Shown one piece after another: positions 6,634 through 13,383 of a stretch of DNA of 13,383 nucleotides. This stretch comes from Opitutaceae bacterium UBA4094 (GTDB lineage: Bacteria; Verrucomicrobiota; Verrucomicrobiia; Opitutales; Opitutaceae). How positions within the stretch are numbered: the first letter of the stretch is position 1; each line of letters begins with the position of its first letter. The stretch lies in assembly GCA_002382525.1 (NCBI GenBank), contig DFYA01000067.1, positions 1-13,383 on the forward strand, written 5' to 3'. Both the position numbers and the translations under genes were made by a program. Under the pieces are notes generated by a model. The model was not told where the DNA came from, did not search any database, and saw nothing but the letters and a program-made list of their open reading frames with translations.

Positions 6634-6861
6634 TCAGTGACGCCGATCCTTTGGCGGGCAGGGGTCGTTGCCGAAGCTGTCTTTGTCGCGGATGCGACCA
6701 TCGGGGCGGTGAATCACCACCTCCGCATTTTGGCGTTTCGCGATATCCCGAGCTGCATCGGCGGCTGCGGTTTGTGTCGTGTGGTGCGAGGTGTCGCGGG
6801 TGTTTCCGGCACCTCTTACGGCCCAGCCGGAGCCGCGCGGAACTACGTGTTGATTAGGCAT
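6634..6861 (-). CDS. DUF2188 domain protein
   Basis: A 75-residue protein that is almost entirely one DUF2188 domain. It opens with NQHVVPRGSGWAVRGAGNTR, continues through a helix (TAAADAARDIAKRQ, about 31-44) to the strand EVVIHRPDGRIRDKDSFGND and ends PCPPKDRR. The H-V-V-P-x-G-x-G-W-A-V start and V-I-H-R-x-D-G-R-I end are the family hallmarks. The fold is small and of unknown function; it is common in bacterial accessory genomes. The start has no visible ribosome binding site, but it sits 12 bases after the YdjM-like stop, so translation may be coupled. Member of the YdjM-DUF2188-YjzC-like operon. Confidence 0.88.
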   Translation of the reverse strand: MPNQHVVPRGSGWAVRGAGNTRDTSHHTTQTAAADAARDIAKRQNAEVVIHRPDGRIRDKDSFGNDPCPPKDRRH

Positions 6862-6873
6862 GGTTGGAAGTGG

Positions 6874-7263
6874 CTAACAGAGGGGGAGTGAGCGGGGCGT
6901 GAGAGCATCGGCGGCGAGATGGCTGCCGTAGCCGGCGAGGAGCGCGAGCAGGTCGCTTCTGAATTCGCTTGGCGGCATCCGCACTACGCGGCTCGCCATC
7001 CAGCCAAGGCCACACAACGCGATCACACTGTGAAAAAATCGGCGGTGATGGGACGAATCTGCGGGTTCAAGGAAGTCGGGGAGCGCCGCGGCTAGGGCAC
7101 CAAGGCAGGCGCTCCGCAGAATCCTGAGGCCCGAGACGGGCACCCGACGAAACCCCAAACCACATTGACTTGGCGTGGAGGTGGATAACTGCCTCTGTTC
7201 CACATATGAAGCGGACGCTCCAGTCAAAGCACCGAGGATCAAATGAGGGAGTGCGCGCGGCAT
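6874..7263 (-). CDS. YdjM-family membrane-bound putative metal-dependent hydrolase
   Basis: A 129-residue integral membrane protein of the YdjM (formerly DUF457-like) family, thought to be inner-membrane metal-dependent hydrolases. ATG 7263 gives the usual family opening, MPRALPHLILGALTGASASY, with the first His (H7) at the start of a membrane helix. Further signatures: ALPDFLEP (D63), the motif HHRRFFHS (H72, H73, H78) and GYGSHLAADALTP (H115, D119), together a plausible metal site; hydrophobic segments at about 7-21, 51-63, 76-94 and 103-119. Somewhat shorter than many members. Its first 58 bases overlap the start of the opposite-strand gene at 7206. First gene of the operon ending at 6397. 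Confidence 0.82.
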   Translation of the reverse strand: MPRALPHLILGALTGASASYVEQRQLSTSTPSQCGLGFRRVPVSGLRILRSACLGALAAALPDFLEPADSSHHRRFFHSVIALCGLGWMASRVVRMPPSEFRSDLLALLAGYGSHLAADALTPRSLPLC

Positions 7264-8297
7264 CGAAGGATAAGAGTTCGCGCACAGGGTATCGTGTCCG
7301 CGCCAAAACGTCCGGGGCAAAGATTGTGGACAAATCTCGCCCCGCTCCGCGTGGTCTGGAACTGGATACGAAGCGACTGGAGGGGCGCGCATTTAATCGC
7401 GGCAAACTCGAAGGCGAACTGCTGGCCCGTTTTTTTGCGGAGAGCCGGTTGATTTCTGGCCACCCCGACGAACCTTTGGTGTGGCAGGTTTACGAATGGC
7501 TGCTGGTTCCGTTTTCGCTTTGGCCGGTGGATTTCGTGGGGCTCGCCCGCCATCTGCTCGACGCACTGTCTGCCGGCAGGAAACTGGACGCCGAATTACG
7601 CACGCTGCTGCGGGTGATAGATGCGCCACCCGCCAAGGAGGCGGGAGAAGTAATGGCGGCTTTCGAGCGCCAGATAGAAACCGGAGAATATGAGAATCTC
7701 GTGAAGTGCTTGGAGAAATTCAACGAGCACGAGGCGCGTGTCCGGTCGGATCGGGCGCTTGCGTCAGAATGGCGAGAGATAAAGGAGCGGTTCGACGTGG
7801 ACGAGTATCGGAACCCAAAAGGGATTATCCGCCGGGCGTTCTCAAAGGAGCGGAACTTCCGCGATCTGCGGTTTGAGTGGAGCGAAAAGAAACAGCGGTT
7901 TCGGCAGGTGTTCGACGCTTTCTGCCACAGGTGGAACCTCTACGGAATGGAGCGGGACAAGCCCCTGATCATGAAGATCACGGTAAACCCAACTCCGCAT
8001 GGCACCATGATCTTCATCCCGCGATGCTGGAGCTTCGACGGGCGCCGAGACCTTGCGTGGAAGGAGATTTCCCGACTACACAAGGCACACGGAGCAACGC
8101 GACAGGGGCCCAAGTTGAGCGCGGCGCGGCAAGAGAAACAGCGGGAGAAAGATGCAGCCAAGCATTGGACTGCCCTCGCGAAATCGTTCGGTCTTCGCGG
8201 CGACGAACGCGAGGCCTTCGTGCTTAAGAAGCTGGGGAAGGACCCGCGAACCGACAGAAGCTACCTACGGCGGCTGAGGGATCAAAAAAACACGTGA
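7206..8297 (+). CDS. Unknown basic protein
   Basis: A 363-residue protein from ATG 7206; no ribosome binding site is visible, and a GTG at 7251 in frame is an alternative that would reduce the head-to-head overlap with the YdjM-like gene. No domain was recognised. Residues 1-50 are very basic and low in hydrophobics, probably disordered. Residues 55-160 are mixed helical, with hydrophobic VWQVYEWLLVPFSLWPVDFV (about 92-111). Residues about 185-240 are rich in Glu, Lys and Arg. Residues 249-275 read strand-like with MKITVNPTPHGTMIFIPRCW. The C-terminus (about 285-363) is a charged helical region ending RSYLRRLRDQKNT. It is single and convergent with the Septu-like operon, with 50 bases between them holding no clear terminator. 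Confidence 0.7.
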   Translation: MKRTLQSKHRGSNEGVRAASKDKSSRTGYRVRAKTSGAKIVDKSRPAPRGLELDTKRLEGRAFNRGKLEGELLARFFAESRLISGHPDEPLVWQVYEWLLVPFSLWPVDFVGLARHLLDALSAGRKLDAELRTLLRVIDAPPAKEAGEVMAAFERQIETGEYENLVKCLEKFNEHEARVRSDRALASEWREIKERFDVDEYRNPKGIIRRAFSKERNFRDLRFEWSEKKQRFRQVFDAFCHRWNLYGMERDKPLIMKITVNPTPHGTMIFIPRCWSFDGRRDLAWKEISRLHKAHGATRQGPKLSAARQEKQREKDAAKHWTALAKSFGLRGDEREAFVLKKLGKDPRTDRSYLRRLRDQKNT

Positions 8298-8347
8298 TCC
8301 TAAACGAGCGGTTTCACCGAAGAAGAACCCCATCCCTCGGAACTTGT

Positions 8348-9208
8348 TTAGCTTTGCAGAAACCCACCTTGGCAGAACCAGTCGCTACCGATAGCGGCTC
8401 GATACATGGCAGCTGTCCAAGAGTTTTTCTGATCCGCTTCGAGGCTCGTAAGTTCTTCATGCAAATGGGCACGAACCTCTGTTGCGCCACCTTTTTGAAA
8501 GAGTCCGGTGAGGCGTGCGCGGATCTCTGACAGCCTACTGCCCGCATTTGATGAAAACAAACGGTGGAGACCCAGTTCTCTTAGGTGCGCAGCTACCCGC
8601 TCCTTTCGCGGCTGTGTCCAATGATCTGGAGGCATGGCGAAAAAGCGGAATGCAGCAGGGGCTGATTCGATGACTTCTGCCGATAGCCATATGTCATCAT
8701 CAAAGTCGTCAAAATAGGGGTGTAATATTTGTCCACCCTCGGTGCTGGAATGATACTCCATCTTCTCTCCTTGGCACCAAGTGCATGCGGGGACTAGGTT
8801 ATCAGGGGAAACAGAAAACACCGGAAAATCCTGCTTCGGCAGGTAATGATCTAATGTGTTTACAGTCCCAATTCCACAGAAGGGGCATCTCCCATGAGCA
8901 GGCAGTGACATTATGTGGTCATATACCGCGCGCCCGCTTGCAGATTTCGGCACCATGCGGCTTGTGTAAACTGAAACCATCTCATCGGCGCTAGCTGCCC
9001 CTACTGCGCTGTGCTTTAACTTCGTATAGAGGCGACCCTGTTCAGCTTGGTCCGCGTAGTCCGCGGCTTCTGCTTCCACCTTGGGTCGTGCGGCTCTTAA
9101 TTTAGCTTTTAGGGCAGGGTTCCGCACCATTGAAACACATGTCTCGAACACCTCGCCTGCCAGCAAAAGTTGAGCGCTCTTATCCGTCGGCCGGGCTAAA
9201 TGTTTCAT
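8348..9208 (-). CDS. HNH endonuclease, Septu PtuB-like
   Basis: A 286-residue nuclease subunit of a Septu-like anti-phage pair, expected to cut nucleic acid when the partner ATPase senses infection. The HNH core is in the first half: RCPFCG (C108, C111), TVNTLDHYLPKQDFPVFSVS (H121), PDNLVPACTWCQGEKM (N137, C142, C145). The two CxxC pairs are the structural zinc site and the LDHYLPK run holds the catalytic His; this CPxCG...LDHxLPK...PxNLVPxCxxCN-like order is the PtuB pattern. The C-terminal 140 residues are helical and probably bind the partner. The ATG overlaps the stop of the ATPase gene (ATGA, 9205-9208), so the two are translationally coupled. It is the last gene of the minus-strand operon. 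No terminator was recognised in the 50 bases after it. Confidence 0.87.
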   Translation of the reverse strand: MKHLARPTDKSAQLLLAGEVFETCVSMVRNPALKAKLRAARPKVEAEAADYADQAEQGRLYTKLKHSAVGAASADEMVSVYTSRMVPKSASGRAVYDHIMSLPAHGRCPFCGIGTVNTLDHYLPKQDFPVFSVSPDNLVPACTWCQGEKMEYHSSTEGGQILHPYFDDFDDDIWLSAEVIESAPAAFRFFAMPPDHWTQPRKERVAAHLRELGLHRLFSSNAGSRLSEIRARLTGLFQKGGATEVRAHLHEELTSLEADQKNSWTAAMYRAAIGSDWFCQGGFLQS

Positions 9209-10782
9209 TCGCGGGATTCATCTTCCTCAGTTAAAAACATCGCGCGTAATACCGCTTTACCTTCTGCGCCCAGTCGTCCGTCCAATTTACGTATCGCCTC
9301 GTCATAGCTGAGGGCGGTCTTCCGAACGCCTCGCAGGATTTGGTGATATCCAGACTGAGATAGCTCAAGCTGGAATACCTCACGGCTCAATATTCCTGCG
9401 CTCTCGGCAAATGTCTCAATCGTTGGTCGCTCGGCTTTAGAAGCTGTCAATATGCGGTTTAGTATCCAGACGCACGACTTGGGAACCTCTTGAAGAATCA
9501 CTGGCGAATGCGTCGCAACGATTGCCACACCATTTCGTTTAACCAAAAGCTCCGAAACCGCTCTTGTGAGCGCCGCAAGCAATGGGGGATGAAGATGCGC
9601 CTCGGGTTCATCAATAAGCACCAGGGTTTGCTCTTCCACTTTCTCAATGAGCCGCGTAAGAGTAAGAAGAACGATTTTATGTCCTGAGCTGAGGGCTTTG
9701 AATACGGCCTGAACTCCGGCTCGCACTTCCTCATTCCCGAGGTTCTGCTCGATCATCGACGTGAGTTGTGCCGCTTTGAAAACCGGATCGGATTGAAGTA
9801 TTTCCATCACACTAACCCACCTCAGGCGACGGGCGCCGATACTACATTCTCTCAAGCTTTCTACAAACTCCCGCCCTAAGGCCGCAGGCGACTTGGGCTT
9901 AATCGATGCAGTGGGAGCTTCGCTCGTCCAATCTCGCAAGCCGATGTAGGAATAGCCAGGGCCATTTGGCCCAAGCTTTCTTTCGGGCAATAGATCTGCC
10001 TCATCGAACGCGCTGAACGAAACAGCGACTACGTTCGCAAATTTTCCGTAACTTCCATATTGGAGAAACTCAAACTTCCCCGATTGCTGCGCTGATGCAT
10101 CAGTAGCAACAAGTGCTTTTGCCATCAAAGATAGAAGATGGGTTTTCCCCACCCCATTTCGACCAATTAGAACATGCACATTCGTCGGAATCTGTGAGTC
10201 CGGGTCCACGGTAAAATCCAATGCGAACGGAGGCGCACCATCTCCGAGTCGTTTCGGTGGAGTATATAGAAAATTGAAAGGAGTAAGCCGCGCGTTTCCG
10301 TGTGCCATACGGCGAAACTGTCCTACCACCGTGGTCGTCGTCACAGAGCGCAGTAGCGATTCCTTCATCACCTCCTCATCTTTAGCCCAGCTCCATCGAC
10401 TGTCCTCGAAAGCTACGTCACGAAGACAAGCGAGAACCTTCTGGCGCACGGCATCACCAAGAGCGTTTAAATTCCCGTAGTAGTCCTCGTCTTGCCCAAC
10501 AGAGAAAAAATCATCCGCAAGTTCCCGAAAAGCTAGCGGCACCTCGGGCATTCGATGGCCCGGGACATCGTGAGTATGATGACCTTGTAATCCCCGCTGA
10601 CCGATCTTCACTTGTCCGATCGGTCGCGCGATTCCGTCATCGTCTATTATAGTGAGATAAAACTGGGTGCAATATTTACCCCAATCGTCCCATCTGTCGC
10701 GGTTTAGGTAAGCACTTCCGGCCTTTGCCTTGGCTGGAACTTGTTCACGCGGACCGATGACGTGAAATTTTATAGTCTCCAT
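9205..10782 (-). CDS. Septu PtuA-like AAA/ABC-type ATPase with long N-terminal region
   Basis: A 525-residue ATPase. Walker A is VHVLIGRNGVGKTHLLSLMA (G207-T214), a signature-like ALSSGHK lies at about 363-369, Walker B with its catalytic Glu is TLVLIDEPEAHLHP (386-399) and the switch His is in IVATHSPVIL (H425). This is the OLD/RecF-like ABC architecture of PtuA. The Walker A is unusually far in: some 200 residues precede it, with FYLTIIDDDGIARPIGQVKI (about 31-50), a His-rich GHHTHDVPGHRMP and FFSVGQDEDYYGNL (92-105), none in a known domain. ATG 10782 lies eight bases after the upstream stop; a TTG at 10794 overlaps that stop (TTGA) and is an alternative. The downstream HNH gene overlaps its stop. 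It is less GC-rich than the operon's first two genes. Confidence 0.87.
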   Translation of the reverse strand: METIKFHVIGPREQVPAKAKAGSAYLNRDRWDDWGKYCTQFYLTIIDDDGIARPIGQVKIGQRGLQGHHTHDVPGHRMPEVPLAFRELADDFFSVGQDEDYYGNLNALGDAVRQKVLACLRDVAFEDSRWSWAKDEEVMKESLLRSVTTTTVVGQFRRMAHGNARLTPFNFLYTPPKRLGDGAPPFALDFTVDPDSQIPTNVHVLIGRNGVGKTHLLSLMAKALVATDASAQQSGKFEFLQYGSYGKFANVVAVSFSAFDEADLLPERKLGPNGPGYSYIGLRDWTSEAPTASIKPKSPAALGREFVESLRECSIGARRLRWVSVMEILQSDPVFKAAQLTSMIEQNLGNEEVRAGVQAVFKALSSGHKIVLLTLTRLIEKVEEQTLVLIDEPEAHLHPPLLAALTRAVSELLVKRNGVAIVATHSPVILQEVPKSCVWILNRILTASKAERPTIETFAESAGILSREVFQLELSQSGYHQILRGVRKTALSYDEAIRKLDGRLGAEGKAVLRAMFLTEEDESRE

Positions 10783-10790
10783 CGTATAAT

Positions 10791-12815
10791 TCAAAAATTC
10801 TCGCCGAGGAGCTTTCCACCTGGGACTGAGGCATCAAGTATCGGGTCAAGCAGCCACGGAGCGCGGAGCAATTCCTCGGGCGGCTGTTCGGTCGTGGTAA
10901 CGATATATTGGAAGGCCGGGGCTCGTTGGCCGTAGGCTTCTTCGAGCGAACGGATAAGATGGAAAATGTTCTGGTAGATGCTGGCATCCAGATCGGCTTC
11001 CCGCGGGCCGTCGTGTATGTGAAATGAGGGATGTAAGCCGCGCCCTTCGATGCCGCTCACAAGGGCCGCGAGGTCGAAGCAGATGATTTTTAGCGTCTCC
11101 AGCGCCGCGCTGGTAAGGTCGATTCCGTCCTTCAGCGCGGGCTGGATTTTGCGTCCGCGAAAGCGGATTTCGCTCTTCATCTCCTCGTTTTCGAGGATGG
11201 CGCGGGCGACGCGCCCGAAGGCTTCGGAGAAGGCGCTGAGCACCGCCGAATTTTTCTCCCGCAACGTGGCTTGGATTTCCTGAGAACGACGAATTTTAGC
11301 CTCCCATTCCGCTATGGATGCGGCGAGCCGATCCGATTCCAGTTTGTCCGCATGCGCACGTCTGGCTTCCGCCGCGATGCCTTCTTCGTCGGCGAGTTGA
11401 CGCGAAAATCGTGCGCGCAGCCCGTCATCGACCGCCGTTGCCTTTTGGAGCGCTACGTCCGCCGTGGTGACGGCGGCTCGCCGGGCCGCGATCAGGAGCC
11501 GGACTCGCTCCAGTTGCACGGTGGCTTCAGCTTGCTGAGCTGTGATGCGTGCGATTTCGGCCGTGGTGTCGAGTGGCGCAGTCTGCGATTTTTCGGCCGG
11601 AAGTTTTCTGCCGATGGCGAGAGGGCATTCGTGCTCAATGGCGGCCGCAAGCGTGTGGCCGCACATGGCGTCGGCATCGGCCTCTCGTTCTTTGAACCAG
11701 GCTGCCAGCTCCGCATCGGCAGCGGCGGATGGTTCGTGGCGGAGCTGTCGCAGTTGTTGGTTTAGGGTCAAAAGTTGGCCTCGAATCGCGTGCTCTCGTT
11801 TCTCCGCCGTTTGCAAGGCGCTGCGTGCTATCACCGAGTCGGTGCGTGCTTGCTTGAGCGTCGCCGAAGGCTCGAACGCTTCGAGCTGTTTGGCGGTGGC
11901 TTTGGCGCGTGATGTCCACTCGTCGGCGACGGCTTGCAGAAACTCGGCTCCGGCGAGATCGGCACGGAAGTCAGCATGCGCCGCACGCAGACGCTCGCAC
12001 ACGGAATCGCCGCGAAAGCGCAGGAGTGGCGCGTTTTTCTCGGCATCGTTTTTGTGTCTCAGGTAGGTCTGGTTTCTTTCCAACTCCGCCTGCTCATTTG
12101 TGTCGATCAGACCAAGCACCGCGCGGAAAAGAAAATGGCGATCATCGACGTTCATGTCAGGCGCGTGAGAATCGCTGTCGGAGTGACGTAGCTCGACTAG
12201 GCCGGAGAAGCGACACTCCTGATCGCGGGTCAGCCATTGCAGCAGGTGCGGCCACTCGATGGGCGTAGGCGAGGTGGCAAACGAGGCAACTGGCAGAGGC
12301 TCGGCCAGCAGGCGGGTGAGTTCGGTTTCGTAGGTTTTGAACGACTCGCGACCGTCCTCACCGGCAAACAGGGCGTCCAGGGTGCGGTTGCGATAAACGT
12401 AGGGCGCGGCTCCGATTTTGAAGGGGCGGCAGACGATCCACGGTGTGCCGCCCAGCATGACCTCGCCTACCAGCCAGCCCTCGGGAAAGGTTTCTCGCAG
12501 GCGGGCGCGTTGATCGTCGTTTCCGAAGGAGCCCTCGCCGAGGAGGTGACGGATGAAACGGCAGAACGTGGTCTTGCCGGTGCCGTGGCCGGATACACCG
12601 CTCGCGTAGCCTTGCCCGCTGGCCAGACGCCGACGCGGCCGAGCCCAGAGAATGTTGAGGCCGCGCCGTAGCGGGATGCGCCGAAGCAGGTTGGATGCTC
12701 CCGGTGCGAGCACACGATAGACGCGAAGTTCGCTCACCCAAATTCGTGGCTCCTGCAACGATTCGGAGGGTTTGAAGCCGGTGGTTCGTTGGAGGAGTTC
12801 GAGCTGGGTGTTCAT
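10791..12815 (-). CDS. SMC/Rad50-like ATPase associated with a type I restriction subunit
   Basis: A 674-residue coiled-coil ATPase. Walker A is in SGVSGHGTGKTTFCRFIRHL (G76-T83), after a family-like lead-in RGLNILWARP. Residues about 240-385 and 415-545 are long charged, Ala-rich heptad-like helices that should form an antiparallel coiled coil. At the tip lie C385 and C397 (HECPLA), which recall but do not match a Rad50 zinc hook. The C-terminal head has DLTSAALETLKIICFDLAAL (about 566-585), then HIHDGPREADLD (599-610), a Walker B-like run, and YIVTTTEQPPEEL. This resembles DUF2326-like and ABC-3C-type SMC ATPases. No effector domain is visible, so it probably works with partners. It starts 12 bases after the HsdS-like stop and ends eight bases before the PtuA-like gene. 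Confidence 0.8.
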   Translation of the reverse strand: MNTQLELLQRTTGFKPSESLQEPRIWVSELRVYRVLAPGASNLLRRIPLRRGLNILWARPRRRLASGQGYASGVSGHGTGKTTFCRFIRHLLGEGSFGNDDQRARLRETFPEGWLVGEVMLGGTPWIVCRPFKIGAAPYVYRNRTLDALFAGEDGRESFKTYETELTRLLAEPLPVASFATSPTPIEWPHLLQWLTRDQECRFSGLVELRHSDSDSHAPDMNVDDRHFLFRAVLGLIDTNEQAELERNQTYLRHKNDAEKNAPLLRFRGDSVCERLRAAHADFRADLAGAEFLQAVADEWTSRAKATAKQLEAFEPSATLKQARTDSVIARSALQTAEKREHAIRGQLLTLNQQLRQLRHEPSAAADAELAAWFKEREADADAMCGHTLAAAIEHECPLAIGRKLPAEKSQTAPLDTTAEIARITAQQAEATVQLERVRLLIAARRAAVTTADVALQKATAVDDGLRARFSRQLADEEGIAAEARRAHADKLESDRLAASIAEWEAKIRRSQEIQATLREKNSAVLSAFSEAFGRVARAILENEEMKSEIRFRGRKIQPALKDGIDLTSAALETLKIICFDLAALVSGIEGRGLHPSFHIHDGPREADLDASIYQNIFHLIRSLEEAYGQRAPAFQYIVTTTEQPPEELLRAPWLLDPILDASVPGGKLLGENF

Positions 12816-12827
12816 CGGTTGGAAAAC

Positions 12828-13383
12828 TCAGGCCGTGGCGAGCAAGGCTTCTCGAACCTCGACGCTTTGCAGGCGTCGCAAGGTTGGCGTCACACATTTG
12901 GCCGGCACCCGCCCGAGAAGCGGAGCGAGGTGCAGGGCGTCGGCGTCAATGGACGCCGTGCCCGGCGGCGGCTTGGAGCCGACCGAGATGGACTGGATGC
13001 CGTGCCGGTCGGTGGCGACGGTGACAGCCTCGCTTCGACGCAGGAGACGCATCGCGGCAAGAAAGGCGCCGTCCTCGTAGGTGACGGTTGACGTGGCGAA
13101 GTGGGCACGAGCTTCCGCGCCACCGAGTCGCTCGACGACGGGCAGCAATTCGCTCTCGGGCAGGAAGCGAAGGGCGACCGCGCGGTTGAGATCGTCGAGG
13201 GACACCGGATGTCCCGCTGCGCGGAGCAGAGCGGGGATGAAGCGGAGCAGATAGGTCTGGGCCTGCACGGAGGCCGAGGGCGCGGGCTTGGCGGGAAGCG
13301 GTGCGGCATCCGGCGCGACCAAGCCGCCGGAGAAGGCGCGGGCGAGGAGGGACTGGTCGAGGCGGTCCAGCTCGGCCACCGCC
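12828..13383 (-). CDS. Type I restriction specificity subunit HsdS, C-terminal part with extra domain (cut by window edge)
   Basis: Open from the window edge to a TGA at 12828-12830, about 185 residues. The first visible residues, ELDRLDQSLLARAFSGGLV, are the hallmark end of the distal helix of HsdS, the DNA-recognition subunit of type I restriction-modification enzymes (usual form L-x-x-L-x-x-A/S-x-L-A-K-A-F-x-G-x-L-V). HsdS proteins usually stop 10-40 residues later; here about 155 more follow. The extension has a proline/alanine linker, a helical part (YLLRFIPALLRAAGHPVSLD, then LNRAVALRFLPE) that could be a winged helix, a mixed part and a basic end (LRRLQSVEVREALLA). A GTG at 13379 is an internal Val, not the start. 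The recognition domains, and presumably hsdM/hsdR, lie beyond 13383. Confidence 0.75.
   Translation of the reverse strand, partial: AVAELDRLDQSLLARAFSGGLVAPDAAPLPAKPAPSASVQAQTYLLRFIPALLRAAGHPVSLDDLNRAVALRFLPESELLPVVERLGGAEARAHFATSTVTYEDGAFLAAMRLLRRSEAVTVATDRHGIQSISVGSKPPPGTASIDADALHLAPLLGRVPAKCVTPTLRRLQSVEVREALLATA

Noticed and set aside
7971..8017. 10-base inverted repeat ATGAAGATCA / TGATCTTCAT
   Set aside because: It lies inside the 363-residue coding frame, with a 27-base spacer and no regulatory context; likely chance.
8348..10782. Retron with PtuAB effectors
   Set aside because: No reverse transcriptase or msr/msd-like region is present next to the pair in this window.
10791..12815. 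RloC-type anticodon nuclease
   Set aside because: RloC would suit a type I restriction locus, but there is no CPxC zinc hook and no separate C-terminal nuclease domain after the ATPase head.
12828..13379. Start codon at 13379 making a complete 183-residue protein
   Set aside because: The GTG lies inside the HsdS helix motif and the frame stays open to the window edge, so it is an internal Val.
1..13383. CRISPR array, tRNA, rRNA, transposase or integrase genes
   Set aside because: No regularly spaced repeats, no tRNA-like cloverleaf and no transposase or integrase motifs were seen on either strand.

Overview
The window is GC-rich bacterial accessory DNA dense in anti-phage and toxin-antitoxin genes, with no rRNA, tRNA or core metabolic gene visible. 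It looks like part of an integrated element, large plasmid or defence island. Most starts lack a clear Shine-Dalgarno motif. The gene mix (DUF6573-like, DUF3102-like, DUF2188, YdjM, AbiE) suits a Gram-negative host such as a verrucomicrobium or proteobacterium, but this is a weak inference and the host is not determined.

Layout. 1-114 (-): first 38 residues of a DUF6573-like protein cut by the window edge. 115-442: gene-free, very GC-rich and rich in hairpins. 443-2334 (-): an AbiE type IV toxin-antitoxin pair, with the antitoxin gene overlapping the nucleotidyltransferase toxin gene by ATGA. It is preceded by a cluster of TTCTTA half-sites that looks like the antitoxin's own operator. 2463-3074 (-): a second, different AbiEi-type antitoxin with no toxin partner of its own. 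3221-4847 (+): a three-gene unit (small HTH protein, DUF3102-like protein, unknown protein) that looks like mobile-element housekeeping. 4772-6307 (-): a glycine-rich 106-residue protein of unknown role and an HNH endonuclease of the HNH_2 type; the nuclease gene runs into the 3' end of the preceding plus-strand gene. 6368-7263 (-): YdjM-like membrane protein, DUF2188 protein and a YjzC-like small protein, ending at a textbook intrinsic terminator. 7206-8297 (+): an unrecognised 363-residue basic protein whose 5' end overlaps the ydjM-like gene head to head.

8348-13383 (-): a defence operon. It reads, in transcription order, the C-terminal part of a type I restriction specificity subunit (HsdS) with an extra domain of about 150 residues, an SMC/Rad50-like ATPase, a Septu PtuA-like ATPase with a long N-terminal region, and a PtuB-like HNH nuclease. 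Spacing between the four is 12 bp, 8 bp and an ATGA overlap. The first two genes are clearly more GC-rich than the last two, so the Septu-like pair probably arrived separately and became coupled to a type I restriction locus. The HsdS extension together with the SMC-like ATPase is the best candidate here for a poorly described system: an ATPase that may work with a type I modification complex. hsdM and hsdR, if present, would lie beyond the right edge.
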